From the NCBI RefSeq assembly GCF_051660745.1, contig NZ_JBOFQF010000028.1:186001-250000 (forward strand): 64,000 nucleotides of DNA, in the 5' to 3' direction. This document shows, piece by piece, positions 26,892-37,597 of the stretch. Made by a program: the position numbers and the translations under genes. Positions within the stretch are counted from its first letter, which is position 1, and each line of letters starts with the position of its first letter. Under the pieces are notes generated by a model, which was given only the letters and a program-made list of their open reading frames with translations, was not told the DNA's origin and searched no databases. Source of the DNA: Segniliparus sp051660745 (GTDB lineage: Bacteria > Actinomycetota > Actinomycetes > Mycobacteriales > Mycobacteriaceae).

Positions 26892-27482
26892 TCAGCGGTT
26901 GGGGAGGGCTCTCGCCGAGATGGCGACATCGTGGACTTCGGGAAGATAGGCTGGGCCGCCGTGACCGTTGAGGGCCTGGATTTGGATGCGCTTGCCCGGG
27001 TAACCGACGACGGCGACCACACCGCTCCAGTGTCGGCCGTCTGGCGCTGTGCTCTCGTAGGAGTACAGTCCGCCGGGGAGGTTTGGGCCGTCCCAGGAGA
27101 GTTGCCGGATATTGGTGAGCGTGTCCTCTTTGTCTACCCATGCTAGACGCTTGGCGTCTTCGACAGGGGGAGCGGTGGAATCCGCGACACCGGGCCAGTT
27201 GACCTTCTGCATGTCGATCATCGGATCTTTTTCGGGGTGCTCGGGGCCTCGCCCGGATTGCCATAGAGAGACGCTTTTGATAGTGGTGGCTTCGTATTTA
27301 TCTTGGTAGAAGCCTTTTGGGATGGTGTAGGAGATACCGAGGGAGGTATTGGCGACGGTGCTGCCTCCTTCGAGGATGCCGTTGAAGACCTTGTTGAAGG
27401 GCCAGGCGCTGCATCCGGAGATAGCGCTTGTTGCGAGGACTGCGGCGATGCTTCCTCGGAGCCAACGTTGTGTTTTCATCAT
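26892..27482 (-). CDS. Lipoprotein, last gene of an ESX substrate-like cassette
   Basis: About 196 residues starting with tandem ATGs at 27482 and 27479, overlapping the stop of the upstream ESX-like gene. A signal peptide ends in AISGC with lipidated Cys24, so it should be anchored at the outer face of the cytoplasmic membrane. The mature part is mixed beta/alpha (SLGISYTIPKGFYQD, VSLWQSGRGP, DGRHWSGVVAVVGYPG). I do not recognise the family. Base composition is visibly less GC-rich than in the surroundings. Coupling to a putative secreted protein suggests an immunity, docking or co-effector role, which is inference. Confidence 0.75.
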   Translation of the reverse strand: MMKTQRWLRGSIAAVLATSAISGCSAWPFNKVFNGILEGGSTVANTSLGISYTIPKGFYQDKYEATTIKSVSLWQSGRGPEHPEKDPMIDMQKVNWPGVADSTAPPVEDAKRLAWVDKEDTLTNIRQLSWDGPNLPGGLYSYESTAPDGRHWSGVVAVVGYPGKRIQIQALNGHGGPAYLPEVHDVAISARALPNR

Positions 27483-29173
27483 CGGACCTGGGTTGCCTCG
27501 GGGACATTGAGATGACCGTTCTCGAACGTCGGATACGGGGCGTCCGGCAGCGAGTGTTGTTGGAACTGCTGGTCCGGGGCGAGGACGATCCCGCCATTGG
27601 GGTTGGGCTGGGCTTGCGCGGGATGGTAGTGGTCGTACCACTGTTGGAGCACGCTGGGATCGTTGACATTGACGTTCCCGTACATACTCAGGCCGACCAT
27701 CGGACCGAGTCCCCAGCTCTCGGGCGTGCCTAGCGGTCGGGTGTCGGCCTTTTGATTGAGCAAGGGCGGGTATTCCACCTGCCCGTTTCGCATTTGGTAC
27801 ATCTCGAAGGAAGGATACTGCGAGACCCGGCCATTGACCGACGCTTTGCCCTGCCCGCCGTGCGGGTCGACCACGACATCGGCCTTCACCGTGCCATGGA
27901 TGGCCTCGCCAGCCGGGTTCGCCAATGCGTCCGACCCCTCGACCCGCATCCGCACGCTCCCGTCGGCGGACTGCTCGACCCCGACGTGCGGGTTGCCGGA
28001 AGCTGCGGTCCCTTTCTCATCGTGGGTGACGTTCTGCCGCACCACAACGACACCGCGCTCGTAGTCGATGTACCAGCTCATCCGTGACTTGTCGGGCGCG
28101 GCGTTCGGGTCGAAACTGCGGTTGTCCCCGAGGTTGAAGGGGATCGGGTTGAGCCCGTCGGTGCCGGAGAGCGGGTTCATGACATCGTCTTGGGGGATGA
28201 AGGCGTCGCCATAGACGACGCCTGCTCCTGGCACGGGCTTGATGTGGACGACCACGATATGGGACTCGGGGTCGGTGTCGGTCGCGTCGCTGCCGTTGGG
28301 GTCGAGCGCGGCGGCCATGAGCCGGTCCTCCGGGGTTTGCGGGTAGTGCCCGTACACGCTGTAGAACAGGGCGCCCCGCCGCAGGTCCGCGTCGCCGGGA
28401 CGGTCGTTCGGGCCCGCGCCCTTGTCGACCACGCCGTGCAGATCGGTGAGGTGGCCCGATTCTTCGCGCAAGACTTTCTCGTACTTCTCAAGGACGTCGT
28501 TCGCGGTCATGTTGAGGGCCACAGCGTCGGGGCGCAGCGGCTCGATGAAATCCATGAGCGATTGGAGCTTGTTCTGAGAGTGGCTGAGCGAGTTGACGAA
28601 ACTCGACACCTGGCTGCTGCCGGGGATCTTCTGCACCGCTGAGACCACGCCCTCGGACACCCGTTCCACGATGTGCTCGATCCCCTTGACGACGCTGCCG
28701 ACGACGGGGATGTGCTCGACGAAGCCGAGGAAGCCGTGCGCTTTCTCCTCCACGCCATGGATGATCCGGCCCGCGCCGTCGATGAACGGCTCCAAAGCGT
28801 TGCAGACGGCGTGGAAGATCCCGTCGATCTCTTCCGCTTTATGACGGATCTCTTGCAGGCGCCGTTGCGCTTCGAGGAAGGCCGCGAGCGTCCGCTGGTA
28901 GGAGTCGCTCGCGGTCTGGCACTGCTGGGCCTGCTCTTTTCGCTGCTCCAACTCGTGATTCAGGTAATTCCGGGCTGCGTCGGCTCCATCGCCCCGCCAG
29001 TCGTCGAGCTTGTCGATGGCCTCTTGAATGCCATGTGCGACCGTGCCGAGCTTTTGGTTCGCGCTTTTGTAGAGCCCGATCCGGTCGTGCAGGGTGGCCG
29101 GGTTCGCGGTGAGCACGCGGTCGCAGGTTTGTTTCGGGTCGTCGAGCCCGAGCCCCGACCACACCGTGCTCAT
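27479..29173 (-). CDS. Large ESX (type VII) substrate-like protein
   Basis: 564 residues, no classical signal peptide. N-terminal helical hairpin with a WRG turn at 59-61 (LDDWRGDGADAARNY) and a YxxxE sequence at 70-74, as in ESX substrates. Residues about 118-200 include amphipathic or hydrophobic helices (GFVEHIPVVGSVVKGIEHIV). From about 270 a beta-rich domain appears (SHIVVVHIKPVPGAGVVYGD; SRMSWYIDYERGVVVVRQN), reminiscent from memory of mycobacterial Rv2082/Rv3899c-type proteins. A proline/glutamine-rich tail ends it. No nuclease, NADase or protease motif was recognised. Coupled to the EspC-like gene upstream (ATGA overlap) and the lipoprotein downstream. Confidence 0.75.
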   Translation of the reverse strand: MSTVWSGLGLDDPKQTCDRVLTANPATLHDRIGLYKSANQKLGTVAHGIQEAIDKLDDWRGDGADAARNYLNHELEQRKEQAQQCQTASDSYQRTLAAFLEAQRRLQEIRHKAEEIDGIFHAVCNALEPFIDGAGRIIHGVEEKAHGFLGFVEHIPVVGSVVKGIEHIVERVSEGVVSAVQKIPGSSQVSSFVNSLSHSQNKLQSLMDFIEPLRPDAVALNMTANDVLEKYEKVLREESGHLTDLHGVVDKGAGPNDRPGDADLRRGALFYSVYGHYPQTPEDRLMAAALDPNGSDATDTDPESHIVVVHIKPVPGAGVVYGDAFIPQDDVMNPLSGTDGLNPIPFNLGDNRSFDPNAAPDKSRMSWYIDYERGVVVVRQNVTHDEKGTAASGNPHVGVEQSADGSVRMRVEGSDALANPAGEAIHGTVKADVVVDPHGGQGKASVNGRVSQYPSFEMYQMRNGQVEYPPLLNQKADTRPLGTPESWGLGPMVGLSMYGNVNVNDPSVLQQWYDHYHPAQAQPNPNGGIVLAPDQQFQQHSLPDAPYPTFENGHLNVPEATQVR

Positions 29174-29499
29174 TGCCCGCCCTTGCAGGGGCGCAGGGTG
29201 AGCTCGTCCGCGTTCGCCGAGTCTTTGCTCTCGTAATGTTCGGCCGACTCATTGAGTTTTTTGGCGGTTTCGTCGTGCTGGACCTTCGCGGTCTGCAACA
29301 GATCCTCGAAGCGGGTTTGCGCGCAGGCCCAGTCGCCGTGCTGGTACTGCGCGGCGGCTGCCACATTGCCAACGTCCGGAGCGGACTGCGAAGCCGCTTC
29401 GAGCAGCTGCGCGAGCTCGTTGAGCACCGGGCTGAACGAGGCGATCAGCGTCGCCGCGTCGCGGAGGTCCTGCGGCACGACCTCAAGATTTCCGCCCAT
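29170..29499 (-). CDS. EspC-like small ESX secretion-associated protein (DUF2580 type)
   Basis: 109 residues, all helix with a turn around GDWACAQ. Layout matches small EspC/DUF2580 partners of mycobacterial ESX substrates: MxxxLEVVPQDLRDAA at the start and a C-terminal Y89-E-S-K-D93 (YxxxD) export signal followed by SANADEL. It probably forms a heterodimer with, and carries the secretion signal for, the large protein encoded immediately downstream with a 4-base overlap. A TATAGA -10-like sequence lies on the minus strand about 15 bases upstream of the start. ESX machinery genes are not in the window. Confidence 0.8.
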   Translation of the reverse strand: MGGNLEVVPQDLRDAATLIASFSPVLNELAQLLEAASQSAPDVGNVAAAAQYQHGDWACAQTRFEDLLQTAKVQHDETAKKLNESAEHYESKDSANADELTLRPCKGGQ

Positions 29500-29629
29500 A
29501 AATACCCATCCTCTATACGGTGGCTTTAACCTTTGGAGACTATCAGGTAGCGATATCGGGGCAAAGGCGACTTGGACTTGGCTTCTTCGTCTTGCTCTGC
29601 TCGCCTAGCGCAGGCCGGTCGAGGCCCGC

Positions 29630-31210
29630 TCAGGGGCGTGAGAGCCAGATTTCCTCGGAATCGACGAGGTTGCGGGCGCGGCGGAGCACGGTCTCGTCGA
29701 TCTCCTGTTCCTTGTGCAGCCGGAGCAGGGTCTCGCGTTTGTGCTCGAGCAGAGCGAGCCGCAAATCGGTGTACTGCGCCAGCTGTCGCAGGCCGGGATT
29801 TGTTTCGGCCTGCTCCGCCGCTTCGGCGTGCAGCACGTCCAAACGCGTCTCGTACTCCATTTGGACACGCTCGGCGACAGCATCGTCGATGTGCAGGTCG
29901 CACGCGATCTCGGGCAGTGCCGCGAGCGCCTCTTCGAGGGCGCTGCGCTGCGCGAGCTGCAACCGCTCTTCGGGGGACTCGTCGGCCGGGAGCTTCGCCC
30001 AACGGATGACGGAGGGCAGCAGCAGCCCCTGGACGAGGGTCGTCGCCGCCACGACAGCGGCTGTGACGAACACGATGAGATCGCGGGCCGCGAACTCGCC
30101 GCCGTCTGCCACAACAACGGGGACGGCGAGGGCTACGGCAAGGGAGACCGCGCCTCGGAAGCCTGCGACCGTGCTGACGACGCATGAGCGGCCAATCGGA
30201 CGCAGCAGGCCCTGATCGGTGCGCTTGCGGTCGAAGAGCCAAAGGATTTGGTCGCCCAGGGCGAAAAACGCGAGCCTGGTCGCGACCAAGGTCGCGTAGC
30301 AGGCGACAGCCAGCAGCACGCCGCGTTCGAGGGCGACGCTTTTGAGGTCGTGGACCGTGCCCGGCAGCGCGAGCCCGACGAAGACGAAGATGCCGCCGTT
30401 GAGGAGGAAGGTGATAAACGTCCAGAACGCTTGGGTTTGTTGCCGGATTTGGGCGGTCAGCACTTTGGGGACGATTTGTGCGAGGTAGAATCCGCAGGTC
30501 ACCACGGCGAGCACGCCGGAAGCATGGATCGCCTCGGCGAGCAGGTACGCGAGGAAGGGCGTGAGCAGCATGGCCACCGATCCGAGCACGGGATCGGAGA
30601 TGCGGCGGCGGGCGTGGAAAGCAGCCCACCCCACCAGCAAGCCTGCGCCGACGCCGCCGACGAAGGAGAGCACGACAAGCCCGCCGACGGTGAGCGCGCT
30701 CAGACGCACGGCTCCGGTCGAAGCCGTCACGGCGAGCGCGTACAGGACGAGTGCGATGCCGTCGTTGAACAAGCTCTCCGCGCACAGGATGGTCCGGCCT
30801 CGCGCGGGCAAGGCGCGGCCGAACGTGCTGATGGCAGTCGCGTCCGTGGGGGCAAGCGCCGCTCCGAGCACGCAGGCGGGGGCCCACGGCAGCGCCAACG
30901 CGTGCGCGACGTATGCGACCGCTGCGGCGGTGAGCACCACGAGCAGGGTGCTGGTGAGCGCTATCTCGCGCACATAGGCGCGAATCTCGCGCAGCGAGCT
31001 GGTGAGGCTCTCCCAGTACAGAAGCGCGGGCAGGAAGATGAAGAGCATCACCTCCGACGGCAGCGTGACCCCCGCGAACGCGGGCACCGCAGCCAGCGCC
31101 GCGCCGACGCAGAGCAGCACGATGGGAGGCGCGATGTTCAGCCGGCGGGCCACGATGGACCCGATGAGCACGGCGAGTCCGAGCGTGACGACGAGTTCGA
31201 GCTCAAACAC
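29630..31210 (-). CDS. Na+/H+ antiporter, CPA1 family
   Basis: 526 residues from GTG 31210, which has CGGAG six bases upstream; the longer open frame covers the 3' end of pepN and is not used. About twelve membrane segments, then a cytoplasmic tail of about 120 residues with heptad-like helices (LQLAQRSALEEALAALPE, YETRLDVLHAEAAEQAE). Family features are ALAPTDATAI and ESLFNDGIALVLY, holding the ion-binding acidic residues. Resembles mycobacterial Rv2287/YjcE. Role: sodium or pH homeostasis at the cytoplasmic membrane. Lies 14 bases after pepN and is likely co-transcribed. Confidence 0.92.
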   Translation of the reverse strand: MFELELVVTLGLAVLIGSIVARRLNIAPPIVLLCVGAALAAVPAFAGVTLPSEVMLFIFLPALLYWESLTSSLREIRAYVREIALTSTLLVVLTAAAVAYVAHALALPWAPACVLGAALAPTDATAISTFGRALPARGRTILCAESLFNDGIALVLYALAVTASTGAVRLSALTVGGLVVLSFVGGVGAGLLVGWAAFHARRRISDPVLGSVAMLLTPFLAYLLAEAIHASGVLAVVTCGFYLAQIVPKVLTAQIRQQTQAFWTFITFLLNGGIFVFVGLALPGTVHDLKSVALERGVLLAVACYATLVATRLAFFALGDQILWLFDRKRTDQGLLRPIGRSCVVSTVAGFRGAVSLAVALAVPVVVADGGEFAARDLIVFVTAAVVAATTLVQGLLLPSVIRWAKLPADESPEERLQLAQRSALEEALAALPEIACDLHIDDAVAERVQMEYETRLDVLHAEAAEQAETNPGLRQLAQYTDLRLALLEHKRETLLRLHKEQEIDETVLRRARNLVDSEEIWLSRP

Positions 31211-31224
31211 AGCGGCTCCGAATG

Positions 31225-33795
<2,571 letters not shown>

Positions 33796-33934
33796 GTTCG
33801 GTCCTCTCCAAGTTCTTCGGTCTGTTGCTGACAGCCTACTGACCGGGCTGGAATGCGCGCGGCGGCAGTGGTGTTGGATAAGAGGCTGTCCGTGTGCTAC
33901 TGCGCGAGGCGAGAGAACTATTGAGGAGACCCCG

Positions 33935-34585
33935 ATGCCGGAGAACAAAAAAGACCTCATCGAATTCTGGTTCGACCCGGCCTGCCCGTGGTGCTGGCTC
34001 ACCTCCCGCTGGATCCTCGAAGTCGAAAAGGTCCGCGATGTCGAGGTGAAGTTCCACGTCATGAGCCTGTACGTGCTGAACGAGGGCAGGGAGGGGCTGT
34101 CCGACTTCTACCGCGAGCTCATGCCCAAGACACTGCCCGCCGTCCGGGTGGTCGAGGCCGCGCGGCAGAAGCTCGGCGAGGACGTGGTGAGCCCGCTGTA
34201 CACCGCGCTCGGCTCGCGCATCCACCAGCCGAGGCCGGAGGACGCGGAGCGCCCGGACCAGCGCGAGCTCGTCCCTGCGGCGTTGGCGGAGGCAGGCCTG
34301 CCCGCCGAGCTGGCCGAGGCGGCTGTCGAGGACCCGTTCGGCTCGGGCCCGTACGACGAGGCGATCCGCGCCAGCCACCACGCGGGCATGGACAAAGTGG
34401 GCCCGGACGTCGGGACGCCCACGATCCACATCAACGGTGTCGCCTTCTTCGGCCCGGTGATCTCCCGCGTCCCGAAGGGCGAGGAGGCGGGGAAGCTGTG
34501 GGACGGCGCGTTGGCGCTCTCCAACTACCCGTACTTCTACGAGCTCAAGCGGACCAGGACGGAAGGCCCCCAGCTCGCCCTTTAG
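33935..34585 (+). CDS. Mycothiol-dependent nitroreductase Mrx2-like (DsbA fold)
   Basis: 216-residue thioredoxin/DsbA-fold protein with the active-site motif CPWC (DPACPWCWLTSRWILEVEKV), very close to M. tuberculosis Rv2466c, the mycothiol-dependent reductase that activates nitro-pro-drugs. The cis-proline region VGTPTIHINGVAFFGPV is conserved. Divergent from pepN and 3'-overlapping the M48 gene by four bases. ATG 33935 follows GAGGAG. Its presence supports a mycothiol-producing actinomycete. Confidence 0.93.
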   Translation: MPENKKDLIEFWFDPACPWCWLTSRWILEVEKVRDVEVKFHVMSLYVLNEGREGLSDFYRELMPKTLPAVRVVEAARQKLGEDVVSPLYTALGSRIHQPRPEDAERPDQRELVPAALAEAGLPAELAEAAVEDPFGSGPYDEAIRASHHAGMDKVGPDVGTPTIHINGVAFFGPVISRVPKGEEAGKLWDGALALSNYPYFYELKRTRTEGPQLAL

Positions 34586-35811
34586 GCGGGCGGGGCGTGG
34601 CCGTCTTCTCTCGGCGGCGCGTCTTTCCTCGGCGGAGGAGCCCAGTGCTGGTGGGCGTGCCCTGCCTGGTGCTGGGCAGAGAGGGCAGGCTCGTGCGACG
34701 GCGCGGGCGCGGTGTGCCCGACAGCAGAGGGAAGACGCCCGAGCGGCACCGACGGGACGACGCCCTGCGGCGGCGCGGCGGGCTGCGGCGAGCGCGGCGG
34801 CGCAAAGCCGGGCGTCGGCTTGGGGGCGAAGAAGAGCGCGCCAGCGCGGGAGCGGTCCCGCAACGCCCATGCGCGCCATGTGCCGATCGGGTGGCTCGCG
34901 AGGAAGTTCACGAACCACACGAAAAAGCCCCGGTCCCGCATGGCCCGGTCCGTGTACGTGTCCACGTCGATCTGGTGGTTCAGGTACTTGCCGGCCGAGA
35001 GCAGCCGTATGGTGCCCATCGCGCCCTGCGGGTAGACGCTGTAGCCGTGGTTGTCCGCCGTGTACTCCTGCGCGCGGGAGAGCGCCATCTGCAGGGGCGG
35101 GAAGTACTGCGCGATCTGGAAGACCAGCATTCGCGCGTAGCTCGTGTGCCCCGCGGAGATGTGCCCGCACTCGTGGCCGATCACGAAGGCCAGCGCGTCG
35201 GGGTCGCGTGCCTCGCCGCCTGCCTCGAACAGATCGCTGTAGACGACGATGAAACGTCGGAAGCCATGGCCGGAGGAGAACGCGTTGATCGTGCCGCTGC
35301 CAGAGACCACGTACGCCTCGGGGATCTTCTTGAGCCCGTAGTGCTGCGCCGCGTTCGCCACCATTTGGTACGCCTGGGGGAACTGCGTCGGGGTGATCTC
35401 GACCGCCTGCGCGCGCTGCGAGCCCCAGAGCACGCCTCGTCCGAAGAGGATGAGCAGCGGGAGGAGCATGATGAAGAGGAACGGCAGCACTGCTGTCAGC
35501 CGTTCGAAGAAGCCTGGATGGGCAACGGAGATCACGTCTTTGCCCAGGTTCGCGTCATGCGTCACGAGCACCTTGTCCGGCACGCCAAGGTAGGTGACGA
35601 TGGCCCCGACCAGGACCAAGACCACCACGGCCAGCACGAACAAGATGGTGACGACGAGCAGCGGGATCTCCCCGGGGTGGCGCGGGATCTGGAACTTGAG
35701 CGGGCGATGAGGGTGCTGCTGGTGCTGCCCGTTCTGTTGCTGGTACGCCTGCGGCTGCGCGGGATAGGGCGCGTAGCCTCCGCCGATGTGGCTCGATGAG
35801 AACTCCGTCAT
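34582..35811 (-). CDS. Membrane-anchored M48 family zinc metalloprotease
   Basis: 409 residues. Gln/Pro-rich N-terminus, two membrane segments (about 49-75 and 100-125), then a peptidase domain with the zinc motif HECGH and the third ligand in SRAQEYTADNHG. This is HtpX/Ste24-like topology with the active site on the cytoplasmic side by analogy. The last 80 residues are Pro/Ala/His-rich and low-complexity, with several His pairs. Role in membrane protein quality control is a family inference. Rightward rpiB is divergent across 110 bases. Confidence 0.9.
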   Translation of the reverse strand: MTEFSSSHIGGGYAPYPAQPQAYQQQNGQHQQHPHRPLKFQIPRHPGEIPLLVVTILFVLAVVVLVLVGAIVTYLGVPDKVLVTHDANLGKDVISVAHPGFFERLTAVLPFLFIMLLPLLILFGRGVLWGSQRAQAVEITPTQFPQAYQMVANAAQHYGLKKIPEAYVVSGSGTINAFSSGHGFRRFIVVYSDLFEAGGEARDPDALAFVIGHECGHISAGHTSYARMLVFQIAQYFPPLQMALSRAQEYTADNHGYSVYPQGAMGTIRLLSAGKYLNHQIDVDTYTDRAMRDRGFFVWFVNFLASHPIGTWRAWALRDRSRAGALFFAPKPTPGFAPPRSPQPAAPPQGVVPSVPLGRLPSAVGHTAPAPSHEPALSAQHQAGHAHQHWAPPPRKDAPPREDGHAPPA

Positions 35812-35921
35812 AGCGCAGGAGCCTAGCAGCGGGACTGAGATTCCACCTGCGGCCCGGCAGATCGGCGGATCGACCTCGGGGCAGCTGGACTCGGCGGCAG
35901 CAGGTCTGCAAGACTGGGCCT

Positions 35922-36386
<465 letters not shown>

Positions 36387-36472
36387 CGCAGGCGCTCAAG
36401 GCCCCGGCGCTGCTCGGGCGGCGAACTTGACGTGGTCGGTACTATCGACATGGTCCGCTTGAGGCGGGCCGC

Positions 36473-36543
36473 GCGGGCGTAGCTCAATGGTAGAGCCTCA
36501 GTCTTCCAAACTGATTACGCGGGTTCGATTCCCGTCGCCCGCT
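36473..36543 (+). tRNA. tRNA-Gly (anticodon TCC)
   Basis: Acceptor stem GCGGGCG (36473-36479) pairs with CGCCCGC (36536-36542), discriminator T. Anticodon stem TCAGT/ACTGA around loop CTTCCAA gives TCC. T-arm GGGTTCGATTCCC is standard. A CCA end is encoded at 36544-36546. Confidence 0.97.
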
Positions 36544-36635
36544 CCACAGGGCCCTCGGCGGGGCTGGAGCCGCGAGGTCCCGCAGCGGCTGAAATCTCGT
36601 TGCTCGGCGATCAGGAACGCGGCTAACATCGCTGT

Positions 36636-36959
36636 GTGGCTCACAACGGTGTGGAAAACGTCGACCCCTCGGTGGATCTGTTCGCTCTTTTCGGCATAGC
36701 CGACTACCTTGAGCGCAAGGGCGTTGTCGAGAGGGCGATTCCGCTGGTCGCCCGCGTGCTCGACTGCACCGTCGAAGAGGCCGCGTTGCTGCACGCCAAG
36801 CAGAAAGCCCCGGCGGAGGCCTGGGTCAACGAGAACGCCGCCAACGACGAGCAGTGGTCGTCCGAGCGCGCCCACAACACGTTCCAGCTGTTGCTGCAGC
36901 ATATGGACCCGGACGAGGCCAGCCGCGCGGTCGTCTGGCTCGAGAACTTGAACAGGTAG
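36636..36959 (+). CDS. Small helical protein of unknown function
   Basis: 107 residues from GTG 36636. Predicted mainly alpha-helical and acidic, with DLFALFGIADYLERKGVVERAIPLVARVL in the first half and a Trp-containing second half (EAWVNENAANDEQW). No signal, membrane segment or known motif. Coding is supported by regular third-position GC and by the next gene starting 8 bases after its stop. I do not recognise the family. Confidence 0.65.
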   Translation: MAHNGVENVDPSVDLFALFGIADYLERKGVVERAIPLVARVLDCTVEEAALLHAKQKAPAEAWVNENAANDEQWSSERAHNTFQLLLQHMDPDEASRAVVWLENLNR

Positions 36960-36967
36960 AGCGTGCG

Positions 36968-37456
36968 GTGACGGCCGAACCCGAGGCCTCGTTGCCCGTG
37001 TTGGAGTACTTGCGCCGCCAGCTCGCGGGGGAGCTGCGGCCGGGCGAAGCCACGCATATGCGGTATCCGACCGCGATCTCCCGGCTGCTCGACTTCCAGA
37101 TCGTCGACGTCGGCGAGGGGACCGCGTCGCTCCGGGCCGAGGTCGACCCCGCTCGGCACGGCAACCAGCAGGGGACTGTGCACGGCGGCTTCCTCGTCGA
37201 GCTCGCGGACGCGGCGATCGGCACGGCCCACTCGACCCTCATGCGGCCCGGCGAGACGTTCACGAGCATCGACATCCGGGCGGCTTTCCTGCGCCCGGTG
37301 TGGTCGGACGTCCTGGTCGCCACCGCGCGCCCGTCCCATTCCGGGCGGACGATCACCCATTACGCCTGCGACATCGTGCGCTCGGACGGCAAGCCTGCGG
37401 CGACGGTCACGAGCACGGTGATGACCCTGCGCGGGGAACGGGCCGAAGGCAGGTAG
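36968..37456 (+). CDS. PaaI-type hotdog-fold thioesterase
   Basis: 162 residues from GTG 36968. Hotdog thioesterase with HGGFLVELADAAIGTAHS, where the HGG and downstream acidic residue define the acyl-CoA active site, and the beta-strands FTSIDIRAAFLRPV and ITHYACDIV. Substrate is an acyl- or aryl-CoA; not specified by sequence. Probably co-transcribed with the preceding small gene (8-base gap). Confidence 0.85.
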   Translation: MTAEPEASLPVLEYLRRQLAGELRPGEATHMRYPTAISRLLDFQIVDVGEGTASLRAEVDPARHGNQQGTVHGGFLVELADAAIGTAHSTLMRPGETFTSIDIRAAFLRPVWSDVLVATARPSHSGRTITHYACDIVRSDGKPAATVTSTVMTLRGERAEGR

Positions 37457-37507
37457 GGCGGCCGGGCGGTGTGCGCCTTTTCATCTGATTCTTTCTTCTG
37501 TGTCCAA

Positions 37508-37570
37508 TAACACTTTCATAAATGGAGCGTACGCTATACTTGTGTTATGTATCTCAGTCTGAGGTAACAC
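37508..37570. promoter_or_regulatory. Promoter with three TAACAC/GTGTTA boxes before the aldehyde dehydrogenase
   Basis: AT-rich stretch in otherwise GC-rich DNA. TAACAC at 37508-37513 and 37565-37570 and GTGTTA at 37542-37547 are copies of one hexamer in both orientations. The last pair encloses CTCAG-T-CTGAG, making an imperfect palindrome. A TATACT -10 box at 37535-37540 lies between the boxes, so a protein bound there could block or loop the promoter. Regulator unknown. Confidence 0.55.
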
Positions 37571-37597
37571 GCTGCGTTTGATCGTGAAAGGGACGAT

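Noticed and set aside
36427..36445. TTGACG and TACTAT as the tRNA-Gly promoter
   Set aside because: The two hexamers are only seven bases apart, so they cannot serve as a -35/-10 pair.
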